A stretch of DNA of 64,000 nt. Origin: Zoroaster sp. YZ-2022 (taxonomy: Eukaryota; Echinodermata; Asteroidea; Forcipulatida; Zoroasteridae). Made by a program: the position numbers and the translations under genes. The stretch lies in assembly GCA_029582265.1 (NCBI GenBank), contig CM055822.1, positions 4,709,057 through 4,773,056 of the forward strand. The letters run 5' to 3'. The notes under the pieces were generated by a model. The model worked only from the letters and a program-made list of their open reading frames with translations, searched no databases and was not told the origin of the DNA. Below, piece by piece: positions 34,833-45,446 of this stretch; the first letter of the stretch is position 1; each line of letters begins with the position of its first letter.

Positions 34833-36548
34833 CTGAACATTATTGATGAACACAGATTATATAATGTGTCAAAATATTATGATTAGCCTATTCTAGCTAC
34901 CGCCTGTAGGTGTAGGATAGGGTCTCTGAAGACAACCTCTCAACTGACCAGTGAGTTACGGTTGTCATATACATAAATAAATAATGGGAAGAATAAAGAA
35001 TCCCAAATCGGTTTGGGACCGAGTTTTAGTTACTTACGAACTTTTGTTTTGATTGAAACTTTATATGTACACAACTCTGTGTCCATACAGACCCTGAATA
35101 TACACATAAAAATTCACACCTGCCATATTGTTGTTTTAACGCAATTAATTTATGCAAAGTAAAATTGTAATAACCTACAGATTCATCAACATGGTTGGTT
35201 TGTGCTTGAAAATGACTGAACTTTTTTCTTTTCAAAGGTTATTATACCTAAAGAATTGTTTTGTTTAACTGGGTGTGTTTTCATGTTATATTTATTTTTG
35301 ATAATTATTTGTAAATCATGGAAACAATTTGGATGGTGGTTGGTTCAAGAGGAATAATTACACAACACATTTCAAACACCTAAAGATATATAGCTATAAA
35401 GAGAATTTAGTATAATGACAACAATGATTTACGTAAATTTAAACAAACATATTTATGAAAAGTAAATGGTCATTGCACAAGCTCTTTTTCCCAGTGATCA
35501 TTCCATTCATTCAACTTACTTCTAAAGACGTAAAGAAATATGTTGAATACCACTGGTGATTGTTGTCGCAAAATTTAAGCCTTCGTAAAACCTTCCAATT
35601 GTTCTGGTGCTACAAGAAATATCAAAGTAGGAAAAATTAAGATTTGATTATGTTTCCTTAGTCCCCGCCTTGTCACGTGGCATACATTCTTTCTTGCCTT
35701 TCGCCCTATATTTAAAAAAAACTATAAAATTATTCCTTTTGGTAACGGGAAAAAAGACAAACAAAACGACGAGCTTAATAACTATAAAGCTTATACCGAC
35801 GGGGAAACGCTGAAACTTACAGGTTACGTATTTGTTATACATAAATTATGAATCGTTTTGACCAAACAATCACTAAAGTTTATACTTTATCTTTAAATGA
35901 AAAAATATAATTTTAAAGTACAAACAATTTAAAAATGAGGCATTCTCACCAACAATTGATGTTATGCCGCAGAAACAAAATAGAAACATATTTCACGGTA
36001 GCTGTATCCCTGCACTCAAAATAGTGGCTCACCAATCCTTCCCTTGCATGCTTGTTAAGTTTTTTAATACAAAATATAGATCCTTACTTTTCGTTTTATT
36101 GTAAAAATACTCTGCTTACATCTCTTAGCTTCCCTACAATATGTTTAATAATGTCCACTGGGGACTACATTGTGTCCTGCAGCGTCTAAAATCACAAAAA
36201 GGAGGGTTTCAAACTCAATCTTATTTTGGATTGTCGTCTTTGTCACATAATTATGTTTATTCTTAAAATCATTAAAGTAGGATGGTCTTATCATGAACTT
36301 TACATGAATCCTAGATAAGCAATGAAACCAAACATCGATAAAAAACCTTCTGGTCATTATAATAGCGGTAAATTTTCACATGGTGCGATTGTTTTAATTA
36401 TGTTAGCTAACATCGATTTAGTTTTAAATTGCGTTTCAGGTCGTATAAACCAACAAAGTTGTACTGTGCAAGAATACAGAATGAAGGCATTTTATAATAA
36501 TGATATTGTCTCTCTGGTCGGGAACCAATGGATTCAAAATGGTGTATT
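34833..36548. other. probable 5' part of the minus-strand gene, otherwise non-coding
   Basis: A possible minus-strand exon at about 35480-35535 reads SKLNEWNDHWEKEL after a CTTTAG acceptor, but its donor is weak and no phase partner is certain. Other frames (35026-35235, 35648-35842, 36145-36357) have no support. Confidence 0.25.
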
Positions 36549-36870
36549 CTATTCTGCTGCCATGCAGTCGAGTACAAATGCGGAAGTAGCCACTATTATC
36601 AGCGCATGCGCGTGAGTACGGGAACTCAAACACTCATCAACCCGGAAGTCGCCGCTCAAAAAAAGTCGCCGCGTAAAAAAAAGTCGCTGCAAAAAAAAAA
36701 GTCGCCGTCCAAAAAAAAAAGTCGCCGCGTAAAAAAAGTCGCCGCAAAAAAAAGTCACGCGTAAAAAAAAAGTCGCCGTCCAAAAAAAGTCGCTGCGTAA
36801 AAAAAGGCGTCATGTAGAAAAGTGGGCATACGCGTAGGTGTCCATTATAGAACACCATACTAGCACAGCC
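36549..36870 (-). repeat. minisatellite-bearing dispersed repeat (family M), copy 2, inverted
   Basis: Reverse complement of the structure at 25662-26390. It has CTGCCATGCAGTCG, TACAAATGCGGAAGTAG, CACTCATCAACCCGGAAGTC, then 36650-36812 with about 9 units of AAAAAAAGTCGCCGCGT type, and ends CCATTATAGAACACCATACT. The array is about one quarter the length of copy 1 while the flanks are well conserved, so copy number varies between copies. Confidence 0.8.
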
Positions 36871-36879
36871 TGGCGTAAA

Positions 36880-37015
36880 TCCGCACGAAATAAAGTATTT
36901 CGAGCGCATCGAACACCCCTATTTCGAGTGCACGAAATAACTTATTTTGAGTGTGAATGAAATGATTTCGTGAGCACGAAATGATTTCCTGAGCGCACGA
37001 AATAAAGAAGAACTC
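36880..37015. repeat. short imperfect repeats of a CACGAAAT palindrome
   Basis: CGCACGAAATAAAG, TATTTCGAGCGCA, ATTTCGAGTGCACGAAATA, ATTTCGTGAGCACGAAATG and ATTTCCTGAGCGCACGAAA recur at 20-30 base spacing. Each contains ATTTCG or CGAAAT around a GWGCRC centre, so the array is made of near-palindromes. No gene. Confidence 0.6.
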
Positions 37016-37226
37016 AAATTGTTTTCTACACTAAATTTGTTTTCATCATATGTCCCTTTAGGGGCTCCGTATGTTTGGGTCCAAAGTCAACGATTATAAA
37101 CTGCCCGTGAACTCGACCATGAAGTTTTGAGATGCACCATCAATGATGTCACAACCCTGGGAAACCCAAGACATGTTAAAGGGGAAATAAAATTATTATT
37201 GGGCAGGACCAAGTATATATGGTCGG

Positions 37227-37770
37227 AGCGTCGTGGCTGAGCGGTTCAGCGCACCGAACTCAAGTTCTGGTGTTGCCAGCAGCAGGTGTGGTTCGAGCCC
37301 CGGTCGTGACACTTGTGTCCTTGAGCAAGATACTTAACCATAATTGCTTCGTCCTTCGGATGGGACGTAAAGCCGTAGGTCCCGTGTGTTAGCAATGTAA
37401 TGCACGTAAAGTGGATTGTCGTGCGGTCTAGCGCAGTGAACTCAAGTTCTGGTGTTGCCAGCAGCAGAGTGTGGTCTGGAGCCCCGGGTCGTATTAACAC
37501 CTGTGTCCTGAGCAAGACACTTAACCATAATTGCTTCTCTCCACCCAGGGGTTAAATGGGTACCTCAGAAGTTAAGAGATGGTTTACTCTATATGCGCCA
37601 GAAATGGCAGTACTGAGCTGTATACTCCTAGGGAGCTGAGATGGTTTCAGGAATGATTTATGAGTTTTATGATTTTATGAGTAGGGATACATAATGAGTA
37701 CGCGCCTTGAGCGCCACTTAGTTGGTGGATACGTGCGCTTATATAAATCTATACATTATTATTATTATTA
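37227..37770 (+). mobile_element. composite (dimeric) tRNA-derived SINE
   Basis: First unit 37227-37395: GTCGTGGCTGAGCGGTTCAG (A-box), GGTTCGAGCCCC (B-box), GTGTCCTTGAGCAAGATAC and a GTCCTTCGGATGGGACG body. Second unit from about 37413: a shortened head (GTGCGGTCTAGCGCAGTGAA), a degenerate B-box, then GCTTCTCTCCACCCAGGGG, GGTTTCAGGAATGATTTATG and the 3' end TGGTGGATACGTGCGC, TTATATAAATC, (ATT)n to 37770. The two units carry different bodies, so two SINE subfamilies are joined, either by template switching or by insertion of one into the other. Confidence 0.8.
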
Positions 37771-38439
37771 TTATAATAAATGTTTATTTTGTGTTTTTTA
37801 ATCATGTGACCTTATTTCTGGAATGTCACATCAAGTCATTCAGTACATTGAATTAGTGAAATCATTATAGGAAAATGTGTTAAATAATATCTAATGCAAA
37901 CAGTATAGAGAATAAATGTTTTTTTACATCATGGGCCCTGGTGAGAAAAATATTGTGCGGGTGTGAAGCTATAAAATGGGCGTGGCTACTCCGTAAATGG
38001 GCGTGGTTGCCATACTTTTGTTTCTCATTTTTTGGGGCGCCCATAACAAAAATTGAATTTGAATATACCACTATATTCACAGCAATGTGGCACATGTATT
38101 CAGCACAAATTGTACATGTACATACATCTGTGCAATTCAATGTGTGTTATTATGTTTTTACACAGTGAATTTTCTTCTTTGGGGCAACCTATCACAATAA
38201 ATTGTTGATGCTGATATGTTCAAAATTTGTAAAGAGGCATGTCCTAAATTATTGTCTGGTTACTGCCTACCGTATCCCTCATAATTCCATTGATTTTCAA
38301 CTACTGTCATTTCCTAGTAGTTCAGTTCTCATATTCAGTGTCCATTTTGGGATGCACGGCCATCTTACACGTGGGAACGACTTGAAGCAGTTTCGTCCTC
38401 AAACAAACAAAGCCTCTACATTTTCAGCCTTTCACACAG
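37771..38439. other. non-coding
   Basis: The overlapping frames at 37880-38168 contain a tandem AAATGGGCGTGGYTRC motif, but no gene is supported. Confidence 0.35.
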
Positions 38440-40085
38440 AGTGTTGGGGTATTGTTCGTCCTCACAATTTGCAGCGGCCTTCTCTTTCCACTTAATGGCC
38501 AGTGGGCATGTTGGTCCACATCATCAACTGGTCCTCACGCACCTTTCCGGTGGGCGTGGCTCGACGGTTGCATCAATGATATCGAGCGATGGTCTTCCGA
38601 CTGGCCTTCGACACCCTTTTCGATGAGGGCTGATAATGAGCTTGGGAAAACCTCCGCTTCATCATGGTCTTCTTTGGGGAGCTGGAGGGGCCTCAAAGTC
38701 ACGGCGGTACACAGCCAGGCATTGACAAGGCCATCATAAGTGTGCCAGAACAAATACATATGCTCACCGTCGTGACTTCCATGCGGAACCGGTTTAGAGA
38801 GAGAAAGCTATCCATTAGGTCGATACCACCCATGAACTTGTTGTATTTGTTTTGATAATGTAGGCCTGTCAACATCAATAACATGGCTTTTTAGATGAGG
38901 GGATCCCATCGGCGGACTTTATCTACATAGGTCAACACCAACACATGCTGACAACAAAAGCGTGACGGGCCATTATCTTGCCACTTCACCGTTACGATGC
39001 CACACTTCTCCTCAACACAGGAATCAAAAGGGCACTCGCCCTTCTTCTTTCAGAGCCTTTGTCATTCTCAAGTTTGCAGTCACGTAGGCGGTTCTGACGT
39101 ACTGTTCCGATATATAGTACATCCCAAGTTCCTTTATCTTGATGAGAAGGCTGATGCCAGTGAACAGGTTGTCTTGTATATCTTGCGGTTGACGTTGGGT
39201 GGCAATGTTGACACGAGTTTCAGAACCACATCTGCGCCTTTGTCCAAGCTCTGTGCGCTTCCTCGTCGCCTTGGTACACATCAAAGTCGTATACCATTCC
39301 ACTGGAACCAGCTCCTGACCCAGATTTTGAACTCTATGGTGAGGTTTCGACCGAATATACTGTCGGATGCCACTTGTCTTCCTATTGGACCATTTCATCC
39401 ACTTATTTAGTTTTGTATAGAGCCAGAAGAGCCTTGGGGAGAGCCAGAAGTTATGGATGATTTAAAGTGAGCTGGTGCTTGTTATTGTCATATGGATGAG
39501 CCGAGAAGATGATCGCCGCAGCAACTGAAAACGATTTCTGCTCATCACGCCACTGACAGGCAGGTAGTTTGTTCCATTTTCCAATATGCTCTAACCCTCA
39601 TCCGAACAAGCCTCATTTGAAAGAACACATCGATGACTTGCTCTAGCTCCTTTTTGATGTATTTGCCAACTGTCCATTCTTCTGCAAACTGTAACAGGTT
39701 AGATTGGTGCACGACTTGGTCCAACATCTCACTGCGATAAACCGCTGAAAGTATCCCAGTGGCGTATCCAACTCCATGCCAGGTGGAGGCTCTATTGGTG
39801 GAGCCAGAAGGATGAATTTGGGGAGCTTTGGAAAGGAATTGAATTCCATTCATATCAGGTGACCGCTTGCCCTTTTTTGCAGCTGAAGTACTAGCAACAC
39901 TGGCTAAGGCTCATCATCTGACACATTAAAGTCATCATCACTGTCAGATATGTCTGGTTCATCATCAGGCTTGCTGTTCATTGGCTCATCAGCGTCACCA
40001 CCGTCATCCACCCATCACCTTGGTCGCAACCAAGGGCCTCTAACATATCTTTGACACGAAGCCGTGTCCTTTGACACATGCCATA
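38440..40085 (-). pseudogene. decayed piggyBac-type transposase
   Basis: On the minus strand the blocks appear in family order. An acidic N-terminus (DEPDISDSDDDFNVSDDEP, about 39900-40010). The region around KYIKKELEQVIDVFFQMRLV and RAYWKMEQ (39560-39680). GADVVLKLVSTLPP and, in another frame, DNLFTGISLLIKIKELGM (39120-39230), the conserved DNFFTS region. VKWQDNGPSRF and VDKVRRWDPL (38900-38990). NKYNKFMGGIDLMDSF (38815-38860), the highly conserved MGGVDxxD block. Finally NAWLCTAVTLRPLQLPKEDH (38650-38730). Stops and frame changes between blocks (for example near 39200 and 38890) show it is not functional. piggyBac transposases cut and paste at TTAA; I did not find convincing terminal inverted repeats. 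Confidence 0.85.
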
Positions 40086-40297
40086 GTCTAAAAATAAAGA
40101 GATAAACATACAAACTCATGAAACAAGTGTTTGTGTATATATAAATACTGACATATGTAGAAATCCCAAATAGAACCACAAATAGTTCCCAGCACTTTTG
40201 TTAAAATTATGATCATGTATCAATGAATGAAAAAAATCAATCAATCAATAGATCAAACACCTTGCCCAATAATAATATAATATATAATACTATAGTT

Positions 40298-40299
<2 letters not shown>

Positions 40300-40389
<90 letters not shown>

Positions 40390-40390
40390 C
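40300..40390. repeat. (AT)n microsatellite
   Basis: About 45 AT units with one interruption (ATATTATATA near 40363). The 61-codon frame over it is an artefact. Confidence 0.95.
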
Positions 40391-40851
40391 ATAACACTAA
40401 ACCCCTAACCCTTTTTACACAGATCCGAAAGTGTAATGCACTCGGTGCACTTTGTGCGTGGGACGCGTGATACAATGCACGCGACGTGTCCCAGATCCCG
40501 ATTCAATGACGCTGGTGTAAATATGAATATATAGTGTGAAACCCTATTAAAAATACACATTTAGTCTTTTGTAAATTTCATCCCTATGTAACCTCTATTA
40601 CCTACTGATAATTTATATATATATTTATATATGAAACTTTACCTAAATAGGGAAAAAATCATCCCAAATGTTGCTATATCGTGAGTACTGGATTGCTTCA
40701 AAATCGTAAAGATTGAAAGGTCATGACCCTACTTCACTCTACAATCAACTACCAACAGAGGGGGCTATTTTTACAGGGAGTGTCACTGTGTTTTGGTGTG
40801 GGTCTTTTTAAAGATTATACTGTTTTTTGTTTTGTTTTTTAACATAGTTAT

Positions 40852-40882
<31 letters not shown>

Positions 40883-41355
40883 ACATACTAAGTATTTGGC
40901 ACACCTGGTCTGATCATAGTTATGGAAACAAATCCATGTAGTAGCCTCTCAGTCGAAGTGAGCCCTTGCATCCGGCGAATGCATTTTTCGAGGTTCACGA
41001 GTAAGTTCAGAGACGGTTTTTGAGCGTTCATTTGTTGGGATAGTTTTGTTCTTCATCGTACAACCTTTTTGAGTTGACATCAGTTTTCACACAATCAGGT
41101 TTCGTCGCGTCGGTGAGTGGTGAAACACGTTTCAATAATTGACAACTGGTGGATGATTTTACTTTAATTTACCAGATCATGAAGAAATTATTAATATCCT
41201 CATTTTCTCATGAAAAAACAATACCCGAAATTATTATATTTTTATTACTATAGGCCTAGGCCCTATGTTAAAAAATTGTTATTATTATTTCATGGTTTAG
41301 CACAACATGAAAGAAACATTTTTTGTTTGTTTTGTTTTATTCCAGCATAAGAAAA
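40391..41355. other. non-coding, with a second (AT)n run at 40855-40882
   Basis: No gene supported. The stretch 40430-40510 is CpG-rich (GGGACGCGTGATACAATGCA). It may include the promoter of the candidate gene at 41356. Confidence 0.4.
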
Positions 41356-41759
41356 ATGTATTTTGTGGTGAGTGTAGGGACAGCGTTTCTAGGAATAATA
41401 TTATTGGATAACCTTCAGCTCAATCAGGTATGCAAGTTGTAAAAGAGTTACTCTAGAATATCAAGCAAGTTGTGCTTACGGAGCATTATTCATCAGCGGA
41501 AGATCCTAACGGATAAAAGGGAGAAACCAACCTCTACAGACGGGGTAACTATTTCCCGGTTGATGAGCCTCCATCAAGGCTCGTACGTATCCACAGAGCA
41601 CGAATCGTCATGGACATATTCGGGACGTCGACTGGATTGCCTACCCAAGCCCGCCTCCTCCTCCAACAGTACAACTTTGCTGCACAAGCATCTTTGCGAA
41701 ATCCTCTGTACCGAAGCAGGCTCCAAGAGAAGTGATTCATCAGCCATCCATTAGATTTA
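41356..41759 (+). CDS. candidate two-exon gene with N-terminal signal or anchor peptide
   Basis: ATG at 41356 opens MYFVVSVGTAFLGIILLDNL and QLNQ, a typical hydrophobic signal peptide or type II anchor, ending CAG|GTATGC at 41427 in phase 0. Two phase-0 continuations exist. After CATCAG at about 41500 the frame reads RKILTDKREKPTSTDGVTIS and stays open to TAG near 41756. After AAAAG at about 41518 it reads GETNLYRRGNYFPVDEPPSR, LVRIHRARIVMDIFGTSTGL, LLLQQYNFAAQ and stops near 41734; this second frame looks more protein-like by composition. Short type II membrane enzymes start this way, but no domain is recognised. Confidence 0.35.
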
Positions 41760-41987
41760 GTGTTAAATCAAACTTCAGAAATTTAATGATGAGTCTTTAC
41801 AGATTTGCTTCACAAGAGTCATCCTCATCTATTATTTTTTTTCACTTACCCTTCGGCTTCTTTTTGAAATGTTTTTAATAAGAGAATACAAGTTCGTTGC
41901 TCGGTCTCATGAAAAGTTATTTTCATGAAAACACGACACCCATGCCAACCTTGTTTACAATCAATTTTTGTTCATATGCATTTTATC
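41760..41987. other. non-coding up to the gap
   Basis: Nothing recognisable before the N run. Confidence 0.3.
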
Positions 41988-42487
41988 NNNNNNNNNNNNN
42001 NNNNNNNNNNNNNNNNNNNNNNNNNNNNNNNNNNNNNNNNNNNNNNNNNNNNNNNNNNNNNNNNNNNNNNNNNNNNNNNNNNNNNNNNNNNNNNNNNNNN
42101 NNNNNNNNNNNNNNNNNNNNNNNNNNNNNNNNNNNNNNNNNNNNNNNNNNNNNNNNNNNNNNNNNNNNNNNNNNNNNNNNNNNNNNNNNNNNNNNNNNNN
42201 NNNNNNNNNNNNNNNNNNNNNNNNNNNNNNNNNNNNNNNNNNNNNNNNNNNNNNNNNNNNNNNNNNNNNNNNNNNNNNNNNNNNNNNNNNNNNNNNNNNN
42301 NNNNNNNNNNNNNNNNNNNNNNNNNNNNNNNNNNNNNNNNNNNNNNNNNNNNNNNNNNNNNNNNNNNNNNNNNNNNNNNNNNNNNNNNNNNNNNNNNNNN
42401 NNNNNNNNNNNNNNNNNNNNNNNNNNNNNNNNNNNNNNNNNNNNNNNNNNNNNNNNNNNNNNNNNNNNNNNNNNNNNNNNNNNNNNN
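41988..42487. other. assembly gap, exactly 500 N
   Basis: A run of N of round length, typical of a scaffold gap of unknown size. All open frames across it are meaningless. Confidence 0.99.
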
Positions 42488-42575
42488 CCGGTTAAAAGCT
42501 TGCCTTCTCGGCATACTGGCGATGCGCGTGATACACTCGAACTCGTAGATGTGCAAGTCTTCGCACCTTTTTTTT

Positions 42576-42873
42576 CTCCATAACAACTTATTTTGTGCAT
42601 GTACCACGTTGAAATTTCCAGACATGATGTGAACCTCTGTCCCGATATCATGACTATTTGTTTTTTAAGTTGAAAACAAGTGTAATAATTTTTGGGGCAA
42701 AAATACTGAAATTAGGATTGCGATCTACTCCAAAGAGTATAATTCCTAAATTTTTTCAATTTTCTCCATAGCAATTTATTTTGTGCATGTACCACGTTGA
42801 AATTTTCAGACATGATGTGAACTTTTGTCGCGATATCATGACTTTTTGTTTTTTAAGTTGAAAACAAGCGTAA
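42576..42873. repeat. two tandem copies of a 188-bp unit beside the gap
   Basis: CTCCATAACAACTTATTTTG at 42576 and CTCCATAGCAATTTATTTTG at 42764 begin near-identical segments that share TGCATGTACCACGTTGAAAT, GACATGATGTGAAC, GATATCATGACT and GTTGAAAACAAG. The left copy is near the N gap, so a longer array may be collapsed there. Confidence 0.8.
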
Positions 42874-43503
42874 CTAGAGGTATAGAGTTTGTTAAAAACA
42901 AACTCAGGGTGTTCGAGTGTGCCTAATATGACGTCATCACCTAAGGCTGTTAAAAGACAAGAGTTACTTCAGGAGATATGAGTTTTCATAATATGTAATA
43001 TATATGTAATTAAAAAAAATACCACATATTGTGTTATACTGAATACATTAACTTCCGGTTCAATCATGTGACGTCATTCATACTTCATAAATTGTTCCTC
43101 ATAATATGGGTGTCAATTGCGCCAATTCTGTCTAATGTTTTCTCAAGATAGCAAAAGGTGACTTTTTTTTAACCTGCCACTGTTTTTAAACTTGAATTTC
43201 CAGTTTTGACCGGAAGTAAGAGTCAATAAGGTCATGCCTTTGTATCAAATGTCGAGTCCTCCATGTTCTGTATGATTATGAAGGAATCAAGAAATTATCT
43301 ATTGTGTGGTTCACAAGAAATAAAATATATTGTTTTATTATAATTAATTACGTAATAATTCATTAAATGACCTCACCATGATGTCACAACGTTACCTGGA
43401 ACTATATGTTAAGGTCTAACTATTTAAGTAAGACTAATTGCGGTGACACCATGTGGAATCTCAATTGAGTAGTAATTAGTTCTGAAAAGAACTGGGGGTA
43501 CAA

Positions 43504-43543
43504 CTCGACGTTTCGATCAGTATGCTCTGATCGTCCTCAGGAG
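43504..43543 (-). ncRNA. candidate hammerhead ribozyme in the Penelope-like terminal repeat
   Basis: On the minus strand: CTC, then CTGAGGA (fits CUGANGA), one C, GATCAG, loop AGCATA, CTGATC, then GAAA, CGTC and GAG. Stem II is the six-base GATCAG/CTGATC pair, stem III the very short AC/GT pair before the GUC cleavage triplet, and stem I starts with CTC/GAG. Minimal type I hammerheads with almost no stem III are known in Penelope-like elements. The single extra base before stem II departs from the strict consensus. A related copy lies at 56019-56055. Confidence 0.6.
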
Positions 43544-43742
43544 AATGCCGGACTCTGGAAAATGCTGCTGCTTAAGTAGGCTGCTGGAGGATCATCCCCT
43601 GCTGGAGGATTAGTTCGTTGGGGCGCGCAGGCGGGAAACTGTGAGACTATGAGACTAGGATCCTAGGGGTTGGGGGAGAGGAGTGTGTGCTCACTGAACT
43701 GAATCAGTTGTTAACAAGCACAGGGGAAGGAGGGTGGTTGAC

Positions 43743-44108
43743 TTAGGATATAGGGGATCCCTCAGTCTGGGGTTGGTTGTGGACTTTGGATATAGAAGAT
43801 CCTTCAGTCTGTAGTATAGGTCGCCAAATGTCGCTGATGAAGAAACCGATGTCCTGTGGCACAGTGTCATGTTTGACGATCTCGATGGCCTCTCTGATGC
43901 GTCTGGGGTGCCATGCGTCGATGGGTGTGATGAGTTGGGCTGCCTGCCAGTCGATTTGGTGGTCCTTGATGTGCGAGTGCTTGACGATGGCGGACTTCTC
44001 GAAATCTCCTCTGCGGCCGTGTGCTCGGTGTTCCTTCAATCTGATGGGGAGGTTGCGTTTTGTTTCCCCGATGTACACCTTACCGCACTCACAGGGGATC
44101 CGGTAGAC
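43743..44108 (-). pseudogene. GIY-YIG endonuclease domain of a Penelope-like element
   Basis: Open on the minus strand. It reads RIPCECGKVYIGETKRNLPI, then RLKEHRAHGRRGDFEKSAIV, KHSHIKDHQIDWQA, and HPRRIREAIEIVKHD. The VYIGET motif, the catalytic Arg of RLKEH and the Glu of REAIEI are those of GIY-YIG nucleases in Penelope-like elements, which nick target DNA to prime reverse transcription. Only this C-terminal domain survives; the frame is cut at its N-terminus where the inverted terminal repeat begins. The stop is at 43743. The intact frame suggests a fairly recent insertion. Confidence 0.85.
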
Positions 44109-44292
44109 TCGAAACGTCGAGTTTTACCCCCAGTTCTTTTCAGAACTAATTACTACTCAATTGAGATTCCACATGGTGTCACCGCAATTAGTCTTACTTA
44201 TCATCCTCACCATGCAAAGCTACAAGTTTTACCTGTCTAACTATTTGTTAAGCTTTAAGGTTCTTTGAACTCAGCAACTATGTTTTGACTGT

Positions 44293-45446
44293 ACAAATAA
44301 ATTTACAGATTATTATACAGTCCATTTTCGCAGTTTACAGAGCGCCTACGTTCGTACAGACAAGGTGTAACAATGAAATGTAACATGGTGAACATATATT
44401 CATGAGCAATCTAATAGCCAATAAGAACAATATAAATTTGTTATGATGGAAATCTATCCAATCACGATGCGCAGGAAGAGGCAGGTGATCCTCAAACACT
44501 TCCTGGGCACATTGCCCACACAGCCATCATCAGCACCACTCGGTCTCACAGCTGTGAATAAAAAGTCTAAAAGTATAACAATAATAAACTTTGACTGGTG
44601 TAAAAATAGAAGGAATTGTACACTATGAGCTAGCATGAATTATCTAGAAACATCGACACTAAACTATCGATAACTGTCCACAATGACACAATTCTTCTTC
44701 TTCATGATCATGACAAAATAACATTAATAGTTTGATTCAATTTCTGAGATGGAGGCTTTGTGATCTGTGATGTCATGAAACATTTTTGGAAAAGTTACTA
44801 GTCACTTTATGAATGAAGAAAAAACTTACTTTTACAAACACCACAATAATACTTAAATGTTTAGGCCTTAATCTTTTTTTAATTTATTTATTTTTGCTGT
44901 TTTTATATAAATATCAAAGACTAAAAAATATAATGAAACATATAATTTGGTTATTGCATAAATTAAAATGAAAAAAACCTGCACTAACCATTTAGAACTT
45001 TGCTAGCCGGCTAACCATAAACCAATATTTAAAAATAAATACCCAACAATTTTGGGAAAAGTTACTAACCATTTTGTTATTCTAGACGCTTTTTCTGCCA
45101 CATTGGTTATTAAACAATCATTGTTGGAAGTTGTTGATGTTTTTCGTTTTAAAACTATACACATTATTCCATTTGCAAAATTAAATTTAATTAAGTTGAT
45201 AAAATAATAAAAAGAAAAGAAATTGTTAATTTGACTGCATCAATCGCGCAAAGATGTGAAAATCATATTTCAAGATCAGGTAATTGAAGTCATGAATGCC
45301 AAAAACGATCTGTTAGAATTCACTCTTAGATTTAGAACAAGCGTTAACAATTGAAAACTGTGTACAAAAATAACAGCTTGAAATAAAGGACAACGATAGT
45401 GAAATTACCGTAAACTGTTTGGACACGAATGTCAGGCGATGTATTA
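44293..45446. other. non-coding, AT-rich
   Basis: No gene or element end supported. The overlapping frames at 44443-44636 have no domain. Confidence 0.35.

Larger units (their letters stand above)
43426..44234 (-). mobile_element. 5'-truncated Penelope-like element with inverted terminal repeats
   Basis: Both ends carry about 95-110 bases in inverted orientation: AAGTAAGACTAATTGCGGTG, ACACCATGTGGAATCTC, AGTAATTAGTTCTGAAAAG and ACGTCGAGT-type sequence, ending as GCAATTAGTCTTACTTATCA on the right. The 12-base GTCTAACTATTT flanks it at 43414-43425 and 44235-44246, a target duplication that sits exactly at the break in the surrounding Helitron-like repeat. Inside is the GIY-YIG endonuclease end of a Penelope-like ORF. 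The reverse transcriptase is missing. Inverted terminal repeats after 5' truncation are a known Penelope-like configuration. Confidence 0.85.
42872..44292 (-). mobile_element. Helitron-like element (family H) split by a Penelope-like insertion
   Basis: The 3' terminus (ACTAGAGGTATAGAG and a GTTTGT/ACAAAC hairpin) matches 4632. The body has CTTCCGGTTCAATCATG, TTTTGACCGGAAGTAAG, ATGACCTCACCATGATGTCA and TATGTTAAGGTCTAACTATT, then resumes after the insertion at GTTAAGCTTTAAGGTTC and TGAACTCAGCAACTATG, in the same order as 10660-10730 and 45830-45885. The 5' hairpin repeats are absent or lost. Confidence 0.65.

Noticed and set aside
37227..37310. Genuine tRNA gene
   Set aside because: A- and B-box are present but the head is continuous with a SINE body and tail and does not fold as a complete tRNA by eye.
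40223..40408. YIYIY-type open frame
   Set aside because: Translation of the (AT)n microsatellite.
41897..42651. Open frames of 175-228 codons on both strands
   Set aside because: They span the 500-N gap; unknown bases were simply translated as X.
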